DNA of 64,000 nucleotides from Yoonia sp035117555 (lineage in GTDB: Bacteria > Pseudomonadota > Alphaproteobacteria > Rhodobacterales > Rhodobacteraceae): contig NZ_JAYKPK010000005.1 of assembly GCF_035117555.1 (NCBI RefSeq), positions 124,001-188,000 of the forward strand, read 5' to 3'. The first letter of the stretch is position 1; each line of letters begins with the position of its first letter. This document shows, in pieces, positions 17,253-25,979 of this stretch. Both the position numbers and the translations under genes were made by a program. The notes under the pieces are model-generated. The model was not told the DNA's origin. It worked only from the letters and a program-made list of their open reading frames with translations, and ran no database searches.

Positions 17253-18772
17253 ACTGCCTGCCCGTCTTCCATCCGCGCCAGAAAATCCGCGGCCTCTGAC
17301 AGCACCTGATCGCGGCGGGATGCCTCCATCTTGTCCCAGACCGCATACATATTGCCCATGCGGGGATTGCCCTTGAACCGGTCGCGGTGCCGGTCAAGGA
17401 AATGCCAGTAAAGCAGGTTGAACGGGCAGGCATCCGGCCCGGTCTTGTCCTGCACGCGATATGCGCAAGACCCGCAATAATCCGACATTTTATGGATGTA
17501 GTTACCAGATGAGATATAGGGTTTCGATGCGATGATCCCGTCATCGGCAAACAGGCTCATCCCGATCACATTCGGCGCCTCGACCCATTCATAGGCATCG
17601 ACGTAAACTGCCAGATACCATTCATGCACTTCGGCCGGATCAATCCCGGCCAGCAGCGCGAAATTGCCGGTGACCATCAGGCGCTGGATGTGATGCGCAT
17701 AGCCTTCGGTCTTGGTCTGGTCCACCGCCTTGGCGATGCAGTTCATCTTGGTTTCCGCGCCCCAATACATGCCGGGCAGCTTGCGGTTATGGCCCAGCGC
17801 GTTGCGGGTGACATAGTCGGGACCTTCGCGGAAATAGATACCGCGCACATATTCGCGCCAGCCGATGATCTGGCGGATGAACCCTTCCACCGCATTCAAG
17901 GGCGCATGGCCGTCGCGATAGGCGGCCTCGGCCGCCTGACAGACCTCCAGCGGGTCCAGCAGCCCGGCATTGAGGTAAAGCCCGACGACTGAATGATAGA
18001 GATAGCGATTGTCATTCAGCATCGCATCCTGAAAATCGCCAAACTTCGGCAGACCACCCTTAATCCAATGCGCCAGATGGCTGCGGGCTTGAGCGGTATC
18101 GGTGGCAAACCAGAAGGGGTGCAGATCGCCGAAATTATTGTCAAAACGGCTGGCGACGAGGGTCAGGACCTCTTCCACCACCTCATCAGGGGTGAATTGC
18201 ATCGGCCCCGCGTAATCCACACTGTCAGGGGCCGGTTTGCGGTTGTCGTGATCGTAGTTCCATTTCCCACCTTCGGGCTGATCACCATCCATCAGCAAGC
18301 CGGTCTTGCGGCGCATATCGCGGTAGAAATATTCCATCCGCAATTGTTTGCGATCCTTCGCCCAGCCATCAAATTCCTGATGCGAGGCCAGAAAACGATC
18401 ATCGGGTAGACTGTGGGATTTCAGTGGCATGTCCCCCAAGGCCTCGATCAACCGCCATTCGCCGGGTTCAGTATAGACGACGCCAGCGGCATCATATTCG
18501 CTGGCGCGCCGGATCAGTTCGCCGGTGATTGATCCGGCGTTGTCGGGGTCATCCAGCTTGGTATAGGCAACCCGCCAGCCATCATTGCGCAGGCTCTCCG
18601 CGAATTTGCGCATCGCGGCAAAGGTAAAGGCGATCTTCTTGGGGTGGTGCGGGACATAGGACGCCTCATCCCCGACCTCTGCCATGACCACGACATCGCT
18701 GGCCTTGTCGCATTTGCGCAGCGCCGAGAGATTGGGTGACAACTGATCACCCAGAACCAGAACCAACCTCAC
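17249..18772 (-). CDS. Iron-sulfur bacterial cryptochrome/photolyase (FeS-BCP, (6-4) photolyase-like)
   Basis: The 507-residue member of the DPRP photolyase-related family has an N-terminal Rossmann domain starting RLVLVLGDQLS and a C-terminal FAD domain containing YAHHIQRLMVTGNFALL, the His-rich active region. Four cysteines (one in KMNCIAKA, then CGSC, then DACPFNLL) match the [4Fe-4S] ligands of FeS-BCP enzymes, which repair (6-4) photoproducts or sense blue light. GTG at 18772 is chosen: AGAGG lies about 9 bases before it and the GTG overlaps the SDR stop (GTGA). A TTG at 18775 is possible. Confidence 0.9.
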   Translation of the reverse strand: MRLVLVLGDQLSPNLSALRKCDKASDVVVMAEVGDEASYVPHHPKKIAFTFAAMRKFAESLRNDGWRVAYTKLDDPDNAGSITGELIRRASEYDAAGVVYTEPGEWRLIEALGDMPLKSHSLPDDRFLASHQEFDGWAKDRKQLRMEYFYRDMRRKTGLLMDGDQPEGGKWNYDHDNRKPAPDSVDYAGPMQFTPDEVVEEVLTLVASRFDNNFGDLHPFWFATDTAQARSHLAHWIKGGLPKFGDFQDAMLNDNRYLYHSVVGLYLNAGLLDPLEVCQAAEAAYRDGHAPLNAVEGFIRQIIGWREYVRGIYFREGPDYVTRNALGHNRKLPGMYWGAETKMNCIAKAVDQTKTEGYAHHIQRLMVTGNFALLAGIDPAEVHEWYLAVYVDAYEWVEAPNVIGMSLFADDGIIASKPYISSGNYIHKMSDYCGSCAYRVQDKTGPDACPFNLLYWHFLDRHRDRFKGNPRMGNMYAVWDKMEASRRDQVLSEAADFLARMEDGQAV

Positions 18773-19434
18773 CAAGCCACCTCTTTTCCAGCGAAATCAT
18801 AGAAATGCCCATTTTGCGCAGCTGTCAGCCCGGCAATGACATCGAGCAGATGCGAAGCCGCTTCCGCGGCGGACATCGTCTTGTGCCGCCCGGCGTATTC
18901 GGCGGTAAAAGGCGTCTCCACCGTGCCGGGATGCAAAGCCACACAAGCGGCCTGTTTATGGCTGCGCCCCAGTTCAATCGCGGCCCCCCGGATGATCTGG
19001 TTCAACGCAGCTTTAGAGGCGCGATAGGAATGCCAGCCGCCGATATTGTTATCCCCAATCGAGCCCACGCGCGCCGATAAGGTCGCGACGACCGCCGGGC
19101 GATCCTTGGCCAGCAACCTTGGCACATGGCGCAGGATCAGCGCAGGCCCGATGGCATTCACCGCCATGACCTGCGCCATATTGGCGGCCTCAATCGCCGA
19201 CAGCGATTTCTCCGGCCCGGCACCTTCAGGTGCCAGAATACCCACCGCCACAAAGATCAGATCGAACGGCCCGTCCAGAGCCGCGAGATGCTGATCGACC
19301 GAGGCCGGATCAGTCACATCAAACCCGTCCTCGCGGCGCGACAGGCCAGTCACCGCCACGCCGCGTCGGTGTAACTCCTGCGCCACAGCCGCGCCGATGC
19401 CGCCAGAGGCACCAATGATCAATGCATTTTCCAT
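18769..19434 (-). CDS. SDR family NAD(P)-dependent oxidoreductase
   Basis: This 221-residue short-chain dehydrogenase has the cofactor motif IIGASGGIGAA at residues 6-16 and the catalytic YRASK motif (Tyr-x3-Lys) near 150-154, with Ser in ATLSARVGSIGDN. It is translationally coupled to the photolyase gene. SDR and FeS photolyase neighbours are common in marine alphaproteobacteria, which hints at a shared light-stress regulon, but the substrate is unknown. Confidence 0.88.
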   Translation of the reverse strand: MENALIIGASGGIGAAVAQELHRRGVAVTGLSRREDGFDVTDPASVDQHLAALDGPFDLIFVAVGILAPEGAGPEKSLSAIEAANMAQVMAVNAIGPALILRHVPRLLAKDRPAVVATLSARVGSIGDNNIGGWHSYRASKAALNQIIRGAAIELGRSHKQAACVALHPGTVETPFTAEYAGRHKTMSAAEAASHLLDVIAGLTAAQNGHFYDFAGKEVAW

Positions 19435-19510
19435 GAAGGTCAGGATAGGCCGCCCGCCCTGCGTGACCAGCCCTTTGCCTCGCTTTGTGCCAAATACTCA
19501 CTTTATGGAC

Positions 19511-19538
19511 TTTTCAACAGGCGCGAGGTTTGTATAGT
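19511..19538 (+). promoter_or_regulatory. Candidate promoter of leuA leader transcript
   Basis: TATAGT (19533-19538) is a good -10 box, with TTTTCA (19511-19516) at a 16-base spacer as a weak -35. The expected start point falls at or next to the ATG at 19546, so the leader mRNA may be leaderless. Confidence 0.45.
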
Positions 19539-19545
19539 CACAGCC

Positions 19546-19608
19546 ATGATCACCACGGCACACATCTCTGGCACTGCCCCCGCCCTGCTACTTCTTAGCA
19601 GCGCCTGA
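19546..19608 (+). CDS. leuL: Leucine leader peptide upstream of leuA
   Basis: This 20-codon ORF starts ATG ATC ACC and contains four consecutive Leu codons, CTG CTA CTT CTT (19585-19596), before Ser-Ser-Ala-stop. CTA and CTT are rare in a GC-rich genome, so stalling at low charged tRNA-Leu is plausible. The stop lies inside the first of several mutually exclusive pairing segments. This is the classical layout of a ribosome-mediated attenuator controlling leucine synthesis; the leuA start is 70 bases downstream. Confidence 0.82.
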   Translation: MITTAHISGTAPALLLLSSA

Positions 19609-19647
19609 GCGTGCCTGTCGGCGCGACCGCTCGGATGGGACAGCGCC
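19601..19647 (+). promoter_or_regulatory. Attenuator-like alternative RNA pairing before leuA
   Basis: GCGCC (19601-19605) and GCGCC (19643-19647) can each pair with GGCGC (19620-19624). GAGCG (19607-19611) can pair with CGCTC (19628-19632), and CTGTC (19615-19619) with GACAG (19639-19643). Ribosome position on the leader peptide would select between them. No T-run follows, so the switch may act on translation or Rho access and not as an intrinsic terminator. Confidence 0.6.
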
Positions 19648-19678
19648 GGACAATGCCAAAGATCAAAGGAATACCCAA

Positions 19679-21235
19679 ATGACCAAAGATAAAGTGTTGA
19701 TTTTCGACACCACATTGCGCGACGGCGAACAAAGCCCGGGTGCGACCATGTCCCATGCCGAAAAGATCGAGATCGCCGAATTGCTTGACGATATGGGCGT
19801 CGATATCATCGAGGCGGGTTTTCCCATCGCGTCTGAAGGTGACTTCAACGCCGTCAGCGAAATCGCCAAACGTGCCAAAAGATCCACTATCTGCGGGCTG
19901 GCGCGCGCCAATTACAAAGATATCGACCGCTGCTGGGAGGCGGTGAAACACGCGTCCTCGCCGCGCATCCATACCTTCATCGGCACCTCGCCACTGCACC
20001 GCGCGATTCCTAACCTCGACATGGATCAGATGGCCGAACGTATCCACGACACTGTGACCCATGCCCGCAATCTGTGCGATAATGTGCAATGGTCACCTAT
20101 GGATGCAACGCGGACGGAATGGGATTACCTTTGCCGGGTCGTCGAAATCGCGATCAAGGCCGGGGCCACCACGATCAACGTGCCCGACACTGTGGGCTAC
20201 ACCGCCCCCGAAGAAAGCGCCGATCTGATCCGCAAGCTGATTGCCACTGTGCCCGGCGCGGATGAGGTGATCTTTGCCACGCATTGCCATAATGACCTTG
20301 GCATGGCGACGGCGAATGCCTTGGCCGCCGTGATCGGCGGCGCGCGCCAGATCGAATGCACGATCAACGGTCTGGGCGAACGCGCCGGCAACACGGCCTT
20401 GGAAGAGGTCGTGATGGCCCTGAAGATCAGGGGCGATATCATGCCTTATGAAACCGGGATCGACACTCGCAAGATCATGAATATCTCCCGCCGTGTCGCC
20501 ACTGTGTCTGGCTTTGCGGTGCAGTTCAACAAGGCCATCGTCGGCAAGAACGCCTTTGCTCATGAAAGCGGCATCCATCAGGACGGCATGCTGAAAAACG
20601 CCGAAACGTTTGAGATCATGCGGCCAGAGGATGTCGGCCTGTCCGGCACCAGCCTGCCTTTGGGGAAACATTCGGGCCGTGCGGCGTTGCGCGCGAAGCT
20701 GTCGGAACTCGGCTTCGATCTGATCGACAACCAGTTGAACGATGTTTTTGTCCGGTTCAAGGATCTGGCGGATCGCAAGAAAGAAGTCTTTGACGATGAT
20801 CTGATGGCTTTGGTCACCCAGAACGACAGCGGCGAAGACCGGGTCAAGCTGACATCCTTGCGCGTTATCTGCGGCACCGAAGGTCCGCAGCAGGCGGATA
20901 TGGTGCTGAATATCGACGGCGTAGATAGCACGACAAAAGCCACCGGCGACGGCCCTGTTGATGCGACCTTCAACGCAGTCAAGGCCCTGTTCCCGCATGG
21001 CGCGCGGCTGCAGCTGTATCAGGTGCAGGCCGTGACTGAGGGCACAGACGCGCAAGCCACCGTGATCGTGCGGATGGAAGAGGACGGGCGCATCGCCACC
21101 GGCCAGTCCGCCGATACGGACACTGTCGTCGCCAGCGCCAAAGCCTATATCAATGCGCTGAACCGGTTGCTCGTGCGGCGTGAAAAGTCAGCGCCGGGGC
21201 ATGATACCAAAGGTGTCAGCTACAAGGACAGCTGA
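19679..21235 (+). CDS. leuA: 2-isopropylmalate synthase
   Basis: The 518-residue enzyme condenses 2-oxoisovalerate with acetyl-CoA in the first committed step of leucine synthesis. The TIM-barrel start IFDTTLRDGEQSPGATM holds the catalytic Arg/metal Asp; HCHNDLGMA is the metal-binding HxH region. The C-terminal 130 residues form the allosteric leucine-binding domain, ending VSYKDS. AAAGGA is 8 bases before the ATG. Regulation by the leader peptide at 19546 adds to feedback inhibition. A strong terminator follows. Confidence 0.95.
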   Translation: MTKDKVLIFDTTLRDGEQSPGATMSHAEKIEIAELLDDMGVDIIEAGFPIASEGDFNAVSEIAKRAKRSTICGLARANYKDIDRCWEAVKHASSPRIHTFIGTSPLHRAIPNLDMDQMAERIHDTVTHARNLCDNVQWSPMDATRTEWDYLCRVVEIAIKAGATTINVPDTVGYTAPEESADLIRKLIATVPGADEVIFATHCHNDLGMATANALAAVIGGARQIECTINGLGERAGNTALEEVVMALKIRGDIMPYETGIDTRKIMNISRRVATVSGFAVQFNKAIVGKNAFAHESGIHQDGMLKNAETFEIMRPEDVGLSGTSLPLGKHSGRAALRAKLSELGFDLIDNQLNDVFVRFKDLADRKKEVFDDDLMALVTQNDSGEDRVKLTSLRVICGTEGPQQADMVLNIDGVDSTTKATGDGPVDATFNAVKALFPHGARLQLYQVQAVTEGTDAQATVIVRMEEDGRIATGQSADTDTVVASAKAYINALNRLLVRREKSAPGHDTKGVSYKDS

Positions 21236-21261
21236 TCTCTTGCGACTCGGCAACGCGATAC

Positions 21262-21291
21262 AGGCGGCACCGGAAACGGTGCCGCCTTTTT
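21262..21291 (+). terminator. Intrinsic terminator of leuA
   Basis: AGGCGGCACCG and CGGTGCCGCCT pair over 11 bp around a GAAA tetraloop, followed by TTT. Confidence 0.92.
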
Positions 21292-21525
21292 CATTGCCAG
21301 TCACATCATCGCATGGCCAAAACAAGTAATGTTGCAAATATGATATTTTTATCCACTTTTAACCCACATAAAATCCATAAAAATTGCAAAATAACAACAA
21401 GCGACATGCCGCCAAAATGCCTGAATTGGAGGGCTTCTCTCCGCAGGCGCATGTCTCTATAACACCCACCAACCGGGCGCAGCGGGACGGCGCGGGATAG
21501 TGTACAATAAATGGAAGGCCACGGG

Positions 21526-22563
21526 ATGTTTGGCTTGCGCGGGATTTTTTCCTCGGACATGGCGATCGATTTGGGCACAGCCAATACGCTGGTCTATGTA
21601 AAAGGCAGGGGGATCATTCTGTCCGAACCCTCGGTCGTGGCCTATCAGGTCAAGAACGGCGTCCGCAAAGTGCTGGCCGTGGGCGAAGATGCCAAGCTGA
21701 TGCTGGGCCGCACGCCCGGCAGTATCGAGGCGATCCGCCCGATGCGCGACGGTGTCATCGCAGATTTCGACACCGCAGAAGAGATGATCAAGCATTTCAT
21801 CCGCAAGGTGCATAAACGGTCGACCTTCAGCAAACCCAAGATCATCGTCTGTGTGCCGCATGGCGCGACACCGGTCGAAAAACGCGCGATCCGGCAGTCT
21901 GTGCTATCCGCCGGTGCCCGCCGCGCCGGGCTGATCGCCGAACCGATTGCCGCCGCGATTGGCGCCGGCATGCCGATCACCGATCCGACCGGCAATATGG
22001 TCGTCGATATCGGCGGCGGCACGACCGAGGTCGCGGTTTTGTCCTTGGGCGATATTGTCTATGCACGGTCAGTCCGTGTCGGTGGCGACCGGATGGATGA
22101 GGCGATCATCAATTATCTGCGCCGTCAGCATAATCTGCTGATCGGGGAATCCACCGCCGAGCGGATCAAGACCAGCATCGGCACCGCACGGATGCCCGAT
22201 GATGGCCGTGGCCAGTCGATGATGATCCGGGGCCGTGACCTGCTGAACGGTGTCCCGAAAGAGACCGAGATCAATCAGGCGCAGGTCGCCGAAGCGCTGG
22301 CCGAACCTGTCCAGCAAATCTGCGAGGCGGTGATGACCGCGCTGGAAGCTACCCCACCCGATCTGGCCGCTGATATCGTCGACCGTGGTGTGATGCTGAC
22401 AGGCGGTGGTGCGCTGCTCGGTCAGCTGGATCTGGCCCTGCGCGAACAGACCGGGCTGGCGATTTCGGTGGCGGATGAGTCGCTCAATTGCGTGGCTTTG
22501 GGCACCGGGCGGGCGCTGGAATATGAAAAACAACTGCGTCACGTGATCGATTACGACAGTTAA
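21526..22563 (+). CDS. mreB: Rod shape-determining protein MreB
   Basis: This 345-residue actin-like ATPase polymerises along the inner membrane and positions the elongation machinery. Phosphate 1 motif is AIDLGTANTLVY (12-23), phosphate 2 is NMVVDIGGGTTEVAVLS and the adenosine motif is GVMLTGGGALL. An N-terminal amphipathic start MFGLRGIF serves membrane binding. ATG at 21526 gives the usual length and conserved start; GGAAGG lies before it. It heads the mreB-mreC-mreD-mrdA-rodA operon. Confidence 0.95.
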   Translation: MFGLRGIFSSDMAIDLGTANTLVYVKGRGIILSEPSVVAYQVKNGVRKVLAVGEDAKLMLGRTPGSIEAIRPMRDGVIADFDTAEEMIKHFIRKVHKRSTFSKPKIIVCVPHGATPVEKRAIRQSVLSAGARRAGLIAEPIAAAIGAGMPITDPTGNMVVDIGGGTTEVAVLSLGDIVYARSVRVGGDRMDEAIINYLRRQHNLLIGESTAERIKTSIGTARMPDDGRGQSMMIRGRDLLNGVPKETEINQAQVAEALAEPVQQICEAVMTALEATPPDLAADIVDRGVMLTGGGALLGQLDLALREQTGLAISVADESLNCVALGTGRALEYEKQLRHVIDYDS

Positions 22564-22586
22564 CCAAAGCCAGAGGATTTTTGCCC

Positions 22587-23510
22587 TTGGCACGCGACAA
22601 GACCAGCGCCGATTTCTTCGCCCCCGTCCGCAGATTGCTGGTGGGGGTGTTGGTGTTGGCGCTGTTGGGCGTTTTCGCGGTCTGGCGCATTGACAGCCCC
22701 CGCGTCGAACGGGTCCGCATCGCCGTGATCGATCAGGTCTTGCCCGGGTTTGACTGGGTGATGGCACCGGTCCACAGCATGACCAATATGATTGTGGATT
22801 TCCAAAGCTATCAAAGGTTAGCCGCGCAAAATCAGGATCTGCGGCGGGAATTACAACAGATGAAAGCCTGGCGCGAGGCGGCGTTGCAGCTTGAACAGGA
22901 GAATGCAAAGCTGCTGGATCTGAACAATGTCCGCCTTGACCCCAAGCTGACCTTTGTCACCGGGGTCGTGCTGGCGGATAGCGGGTCACCGTTCCGGCAA
23001 TCTGTCTTGCTGAATGTCGGCGCACGCGACGGGATTATCGATGGCTGGCCGACGATGGACGGCATCGGCCTTGTCGGGCGGATCGCCGGTGTCGGGCGCG
23101 AAACCAGCCGGGTATTGCTGCTGACCGATACATCCAGCCGGATTCCGATCACCATTCTGCCGTCCGGGCAACGGGCGATCCTTGCAGGTGACAACACATT
23201 GAACCCGCCGATAGATTTTCTGGAAGACCGCGCCGTCGTGCGCCCCGGCGACCGTGTCGTGTCATCGGGCGATGGCGGCGTGTTCCCTGCCGATCTGCTG
23301 GTTGGTCAGGTGGCGCTCGGCACGGACAATCGCCTACGGGTGCGTCTCGCGGCGGATTATCAGCGGCTGGAGTTCCTGCGCGTCTTGCGGGCGCAACCGC
23401 ATGAAATCATCAATGATCCTGGGCGGCTTCTGACACCGGGGGCAGAATTCTTTGGCCCCGGCCTGCCCGACCCCGCGGCCTTATCCGCAGCCGAGGCGGC
23501 AGATGGCTGA
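22587..23510 (+). CDS. mreC: Rod shape-determining protein MreC
   Basis: The 307-residue bitopic protein has a membrane segment at about residues 16-37, a coiled coil (about 65-105) and then the periplasmic MreC beta domain. It links MreB to PBP2. A TTG start at 22587 is preferred: GAGGA lies 9 bases upstream, while the TTG at 22581 is only 3 bases from it. The usual family start MARDK is then obtained. The last 8 bases overlap mreD. Confidence 0.9.
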   Translation: MARDKTSADFFAPVRRLLVGVLVLALLGVFAVWRIDSPRVERVRIAVIDQVLPGFDWVMAPVHSMTNMIVDFQSYQRLAAQNQDLRRELQQMKAWREAALQLEQENAKLLDLNNVRLDPKLTFVTGVVLADSGSPFRQSVLLNVGARDGIIDGWPTMDGIGLVGRIAGVGRETSRVLLLTDTSSRIPITILPSGQRAILAGDNTLNPPIDFLEDRAVVRPGDRVVSSGDGGVFPADLLVGQVALGTDNRLRVRLAADYQRLEFLRVLRAQPHEIINDPGRLLTPGAEFFGPGLPDPAALSAAEAADG

Positions 23511-24042
23511 GCTTGACGAGGCCCGCCTTTGGATCAGACGCGCAAGTTTTGTGGTATTGGCCTGTACGATCACGATTGCTCAGCTTGTGCCGCTGGACCT
23601 GCGGCCCGCGACATGGGCCCCGCCGGACCTGTTGCTGGCGCTCACCTGCGTCTGGGTCGCCCGCAGACCGGATTATCTGCCGGTTTATATCGTTGCAGCG
23701 GTCTTTTTTACGACAGATTTGCTGTTGCAGCGCCCTCCGGGGCTCTGGGCGGCGCTGGTCGTGCTGCTGACCGAGGCGATCCGCAACCGTCACCGTGACC
23801 TGCGCGCCATGCCGTTTCTTGCCGAATGGGGCTTTGTCGCGCTCGGATTGACGGTGATCACATTGGCGAACCGCTTTGTCCTTGCTATCGTCGTGACACC
23901 GCAGGCCCCGATCGGGATGACGCTGATGCAATTGGGTGCCACGATCCTGATCTATCCGGTGGCTGTGGTCGTGACAAAATATATCTTCGGCGTGGAGCGG
24001 CCCGCGCCGGGGGATCTGCGAAAGATTGGACAACGTTTATGA
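23503..24042 (+). CDS. mreD: Rod shape-determining protein MreD
   Basis: The 179-residue hydrophobic protein has about five membrane segments, typical of MreD. It starts inside the end of mreC and stops inside the ATG of mrdA (ATGA), so it is translationally coupled on both sides. MreD modulates the MreC-PBP2 interaction. Confidence 0.88.
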   Translation: MAELDEARLWIRRASFVVLACTITIAQLVPLDLRPATWAPPDLLLALTCVWVARRPDYLPVYIVAAVFFTTDLLLQRPPGLWAALVVLLTEAIRNRHRDLRAMPFLAEWGFVALGLTVITLANRFVLAIVVTPQAPIGMTLMQLGATILIYPVAVVVTKYIFGVERPAPGDLRKIGQRL

Positions 24043-25979
24043 AGCGCCCTCCGAAGGATATCATTGCCAGTTCACGCATCATCGGGCGGCGCGCGCTGGT
24101 CGTGGGCGGTGTGCAGGCCGGTATCATGGGCGCCATCGGCTGGCGCTTGCGCGATATGCAGGTAGAACAGGCCGATCAATATCGCATGTTGGCCGAGGAA
24201 AACCGCATCTCGATGCGCCTGCTGCCGCCCGCGCGGGGCATGATCTTTGACCGCAACGGGATCGCCATTGCTGCCAATGAACAGAATTACCGCGTCGTCA
24301 TGGTCCGCGAAGATGCGGGTGACATCGGTGAGGTTCTGGCGCGACTGACCGAGATCATCGATATCCCGCCCGAGGTTTTGACCCGCGCGATGGAGGAAAT
24401 GCGTCGCCGCGCGCCCTTTGTCCCGGTCACAATTCTGGAACGTGTGTCCTGGGATGACGTGGCGCAGATCAATCTGAACACCCCCGTTCTGCCCGGCATT
24501 CAGGCCGAAGTTGGGCTGAGCCGTTATTACCCGATGGGCGAGGATATGGCCCATGTCGTCGGCTATGTCGGCCCGGTCAGCGATTATGATCTGAGCCAGA
24601 TCGAAGATCCCGATCCGTTGCTGCAGATCCCCAAGTTTGAATATGGCAAGACCGGCGCCGAGAACCGTCTGGAAGAGGAATTGCGCGGCTCTGCCGGTAA
24701 CCGCCGGATCGAGATCAGCGCCGCCGGCCGGATCATGCGCGAGTTGGACCGGCAGGAAGGCGTCCCGGGCAAGGATGTGCAGCTGACCATCGACAGCCAT
24801 CTGCAAGCCTATGTGCAGGCCCGGCTGGAAGGTGAATCCGCCAGTGGGATTGTGATCGATCTGGAAAATGGCGATCTGCGCGCGGTCGTGTCGGCCCCCT
24901 CCTTTGACCCCAATATGTTCGTGCGCGGTATCTCGGTCGCAGATTGGCGCGCCCTGAATGAGAATATCTACCGGCCGATGGCCGCCAAAGCGGTGCAAGG
25001 GACTTATCCGCCGGGGTCAACCTTCAAGATGGTCACGGTGATGGCCGCGATGGAGGCAGGGATCATCACCGCCAATGATACCGTCTATTGCCCCGGCCAT
25101 GCCGATGTGTCCAATATCCGCTTTCACTGCTGGCGGCGCGGTGGCCATGGCAACATGAACATGCATGAAGCGATGAAGCAAAGCTGTGATGTCTATTTCT
25201 ATGATATCGCGCAGCGCGTCGGCATCGACAAAATGGCGGAAATGGCGCGTAGATTGGGCTTGGGCCAACGCTATGACCTGCCGTTGTCGGCCGTGGCGTC
25301 GGGCCTTGCGCCGGACCGCGAATGGAAATCGACGGTGCGCGGCGAAAACTGGCGCGTCGGCGATACGGTCAATGCCTCCATCGGACAAGGCTATGTGCTG
25401 ACCTCACCATTGCAGTTGGCAGTGATGACGGCGCGTCTTGCGACGGGCATGGAAATCACACCGCGGCTGGTCCGGCTAATCGACGGTGTCGAACAGCCCA
25501 GCGGTATCGGGCCCAGTCTGGGGTTGAACGAAAACACGCTGCGGAGGGTGCGGGCCTCGATGGATGCGGTCTGCAATGAAGATCGCGGCACCGCTTACGG
25601 GTCCCGGATTGTGGCCGAGGGCCGCAAGATGGCGGGCAAGACCGGCACCAGCCAGGTGCGGCGGATCACGATGGAAGAACGCGCCGCTGGCGTGACCAGC
25701 AACGAGGATCTGCCATGGGAACGCCGGGACCATGCGTTGTTCGTGTGCTATGCCCCCGTCGAAAACCCCCGCTATGCTGTGTCGGTTGTCGTCGAACATG
25801 GCGGTGGCGGATCAGCAGTCGCAGCACCCATCGCACGTGACATCATCTTGCAAGCGCAATATGGCGGGCCGCCACCGCTTGAAGCCTATCCTGCAAATCT
25901 GCGCGACCAGATCGCCGAGCAACAGCGCCGGATCGCCGCCCGCATCCCGGCAGGGATGCGCAGTCAGAGCCGCGCATGA
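24039..25979 (+). CDS. mrdA: Penicillin-binding protein 2 (elongation transpeptidase)
   Basis: The 646-residue class B PBP has a membrane anchor at about 22-42 and a pedestal domain with the PARGMIFDRNG motif near 67-77. The transpeptidase domain has SxxK as STFK (in PPGSTFKMVT), the SxN-equivalent SCD and the KTG box in KTGTSQ. It cross-links peptidoglycan during elongation as partner of RodA, whose gene overlaps by ATGA. Confidence 0.95.
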   Translation: MKRPPKDIIASSRIIGRRALVVGGVQAGIMGAIGWRLRDMQVEQADQYRMLAEENRISMRLLPPARGMIFDRNGIAIAANEQNYRVVMVREDAGDIGEVLARLTEIIDIPPEVLTRAMEEMRRRAPFVPVTILERVSWDDVAQINLNTPVLPGIQAEVGLSRYYPMGEDMAHVVGYVGPVSDYDLSQIEDPDPLLQIPKFEYGKTGAENRLEEELRGSAGNRRIEISAAGRIMRELDRQEGVPGKDVQLTIDSHLQAYVQARLEGESASGIVIDLENGDLRAVVSAPSFDPNMFVRGISVADWRALNENIYRPMAAKAVQGTYPPGSTFKMVTVMAAMEAGIITANDTVYCPGHADVSNIRFHCWRRGGHGNMNMHEAMKQSCDVYFYDIAQRVGIDKMAEMARRLGLGQRYDLPLSAVASGLAPDREWKSTVRGENWRVGDTVNASIGQGYVLTSPLQLAVMTARLATGMEITPRLVRLIDGVEQPSGIGPSLGLNENTLRRVRASMDAVCNEDRGTAYGSRIVAEGRKMAGKTGTSQVRRITMEERAAGVTSNEDLPWERRDHALFVCYAPVENPRYAVSVVVEHGGGGSAVAAPIARDIILQAQYGGPPPLEAYPANLRDQIAEQQRRIAARIPAGMRSQSRA

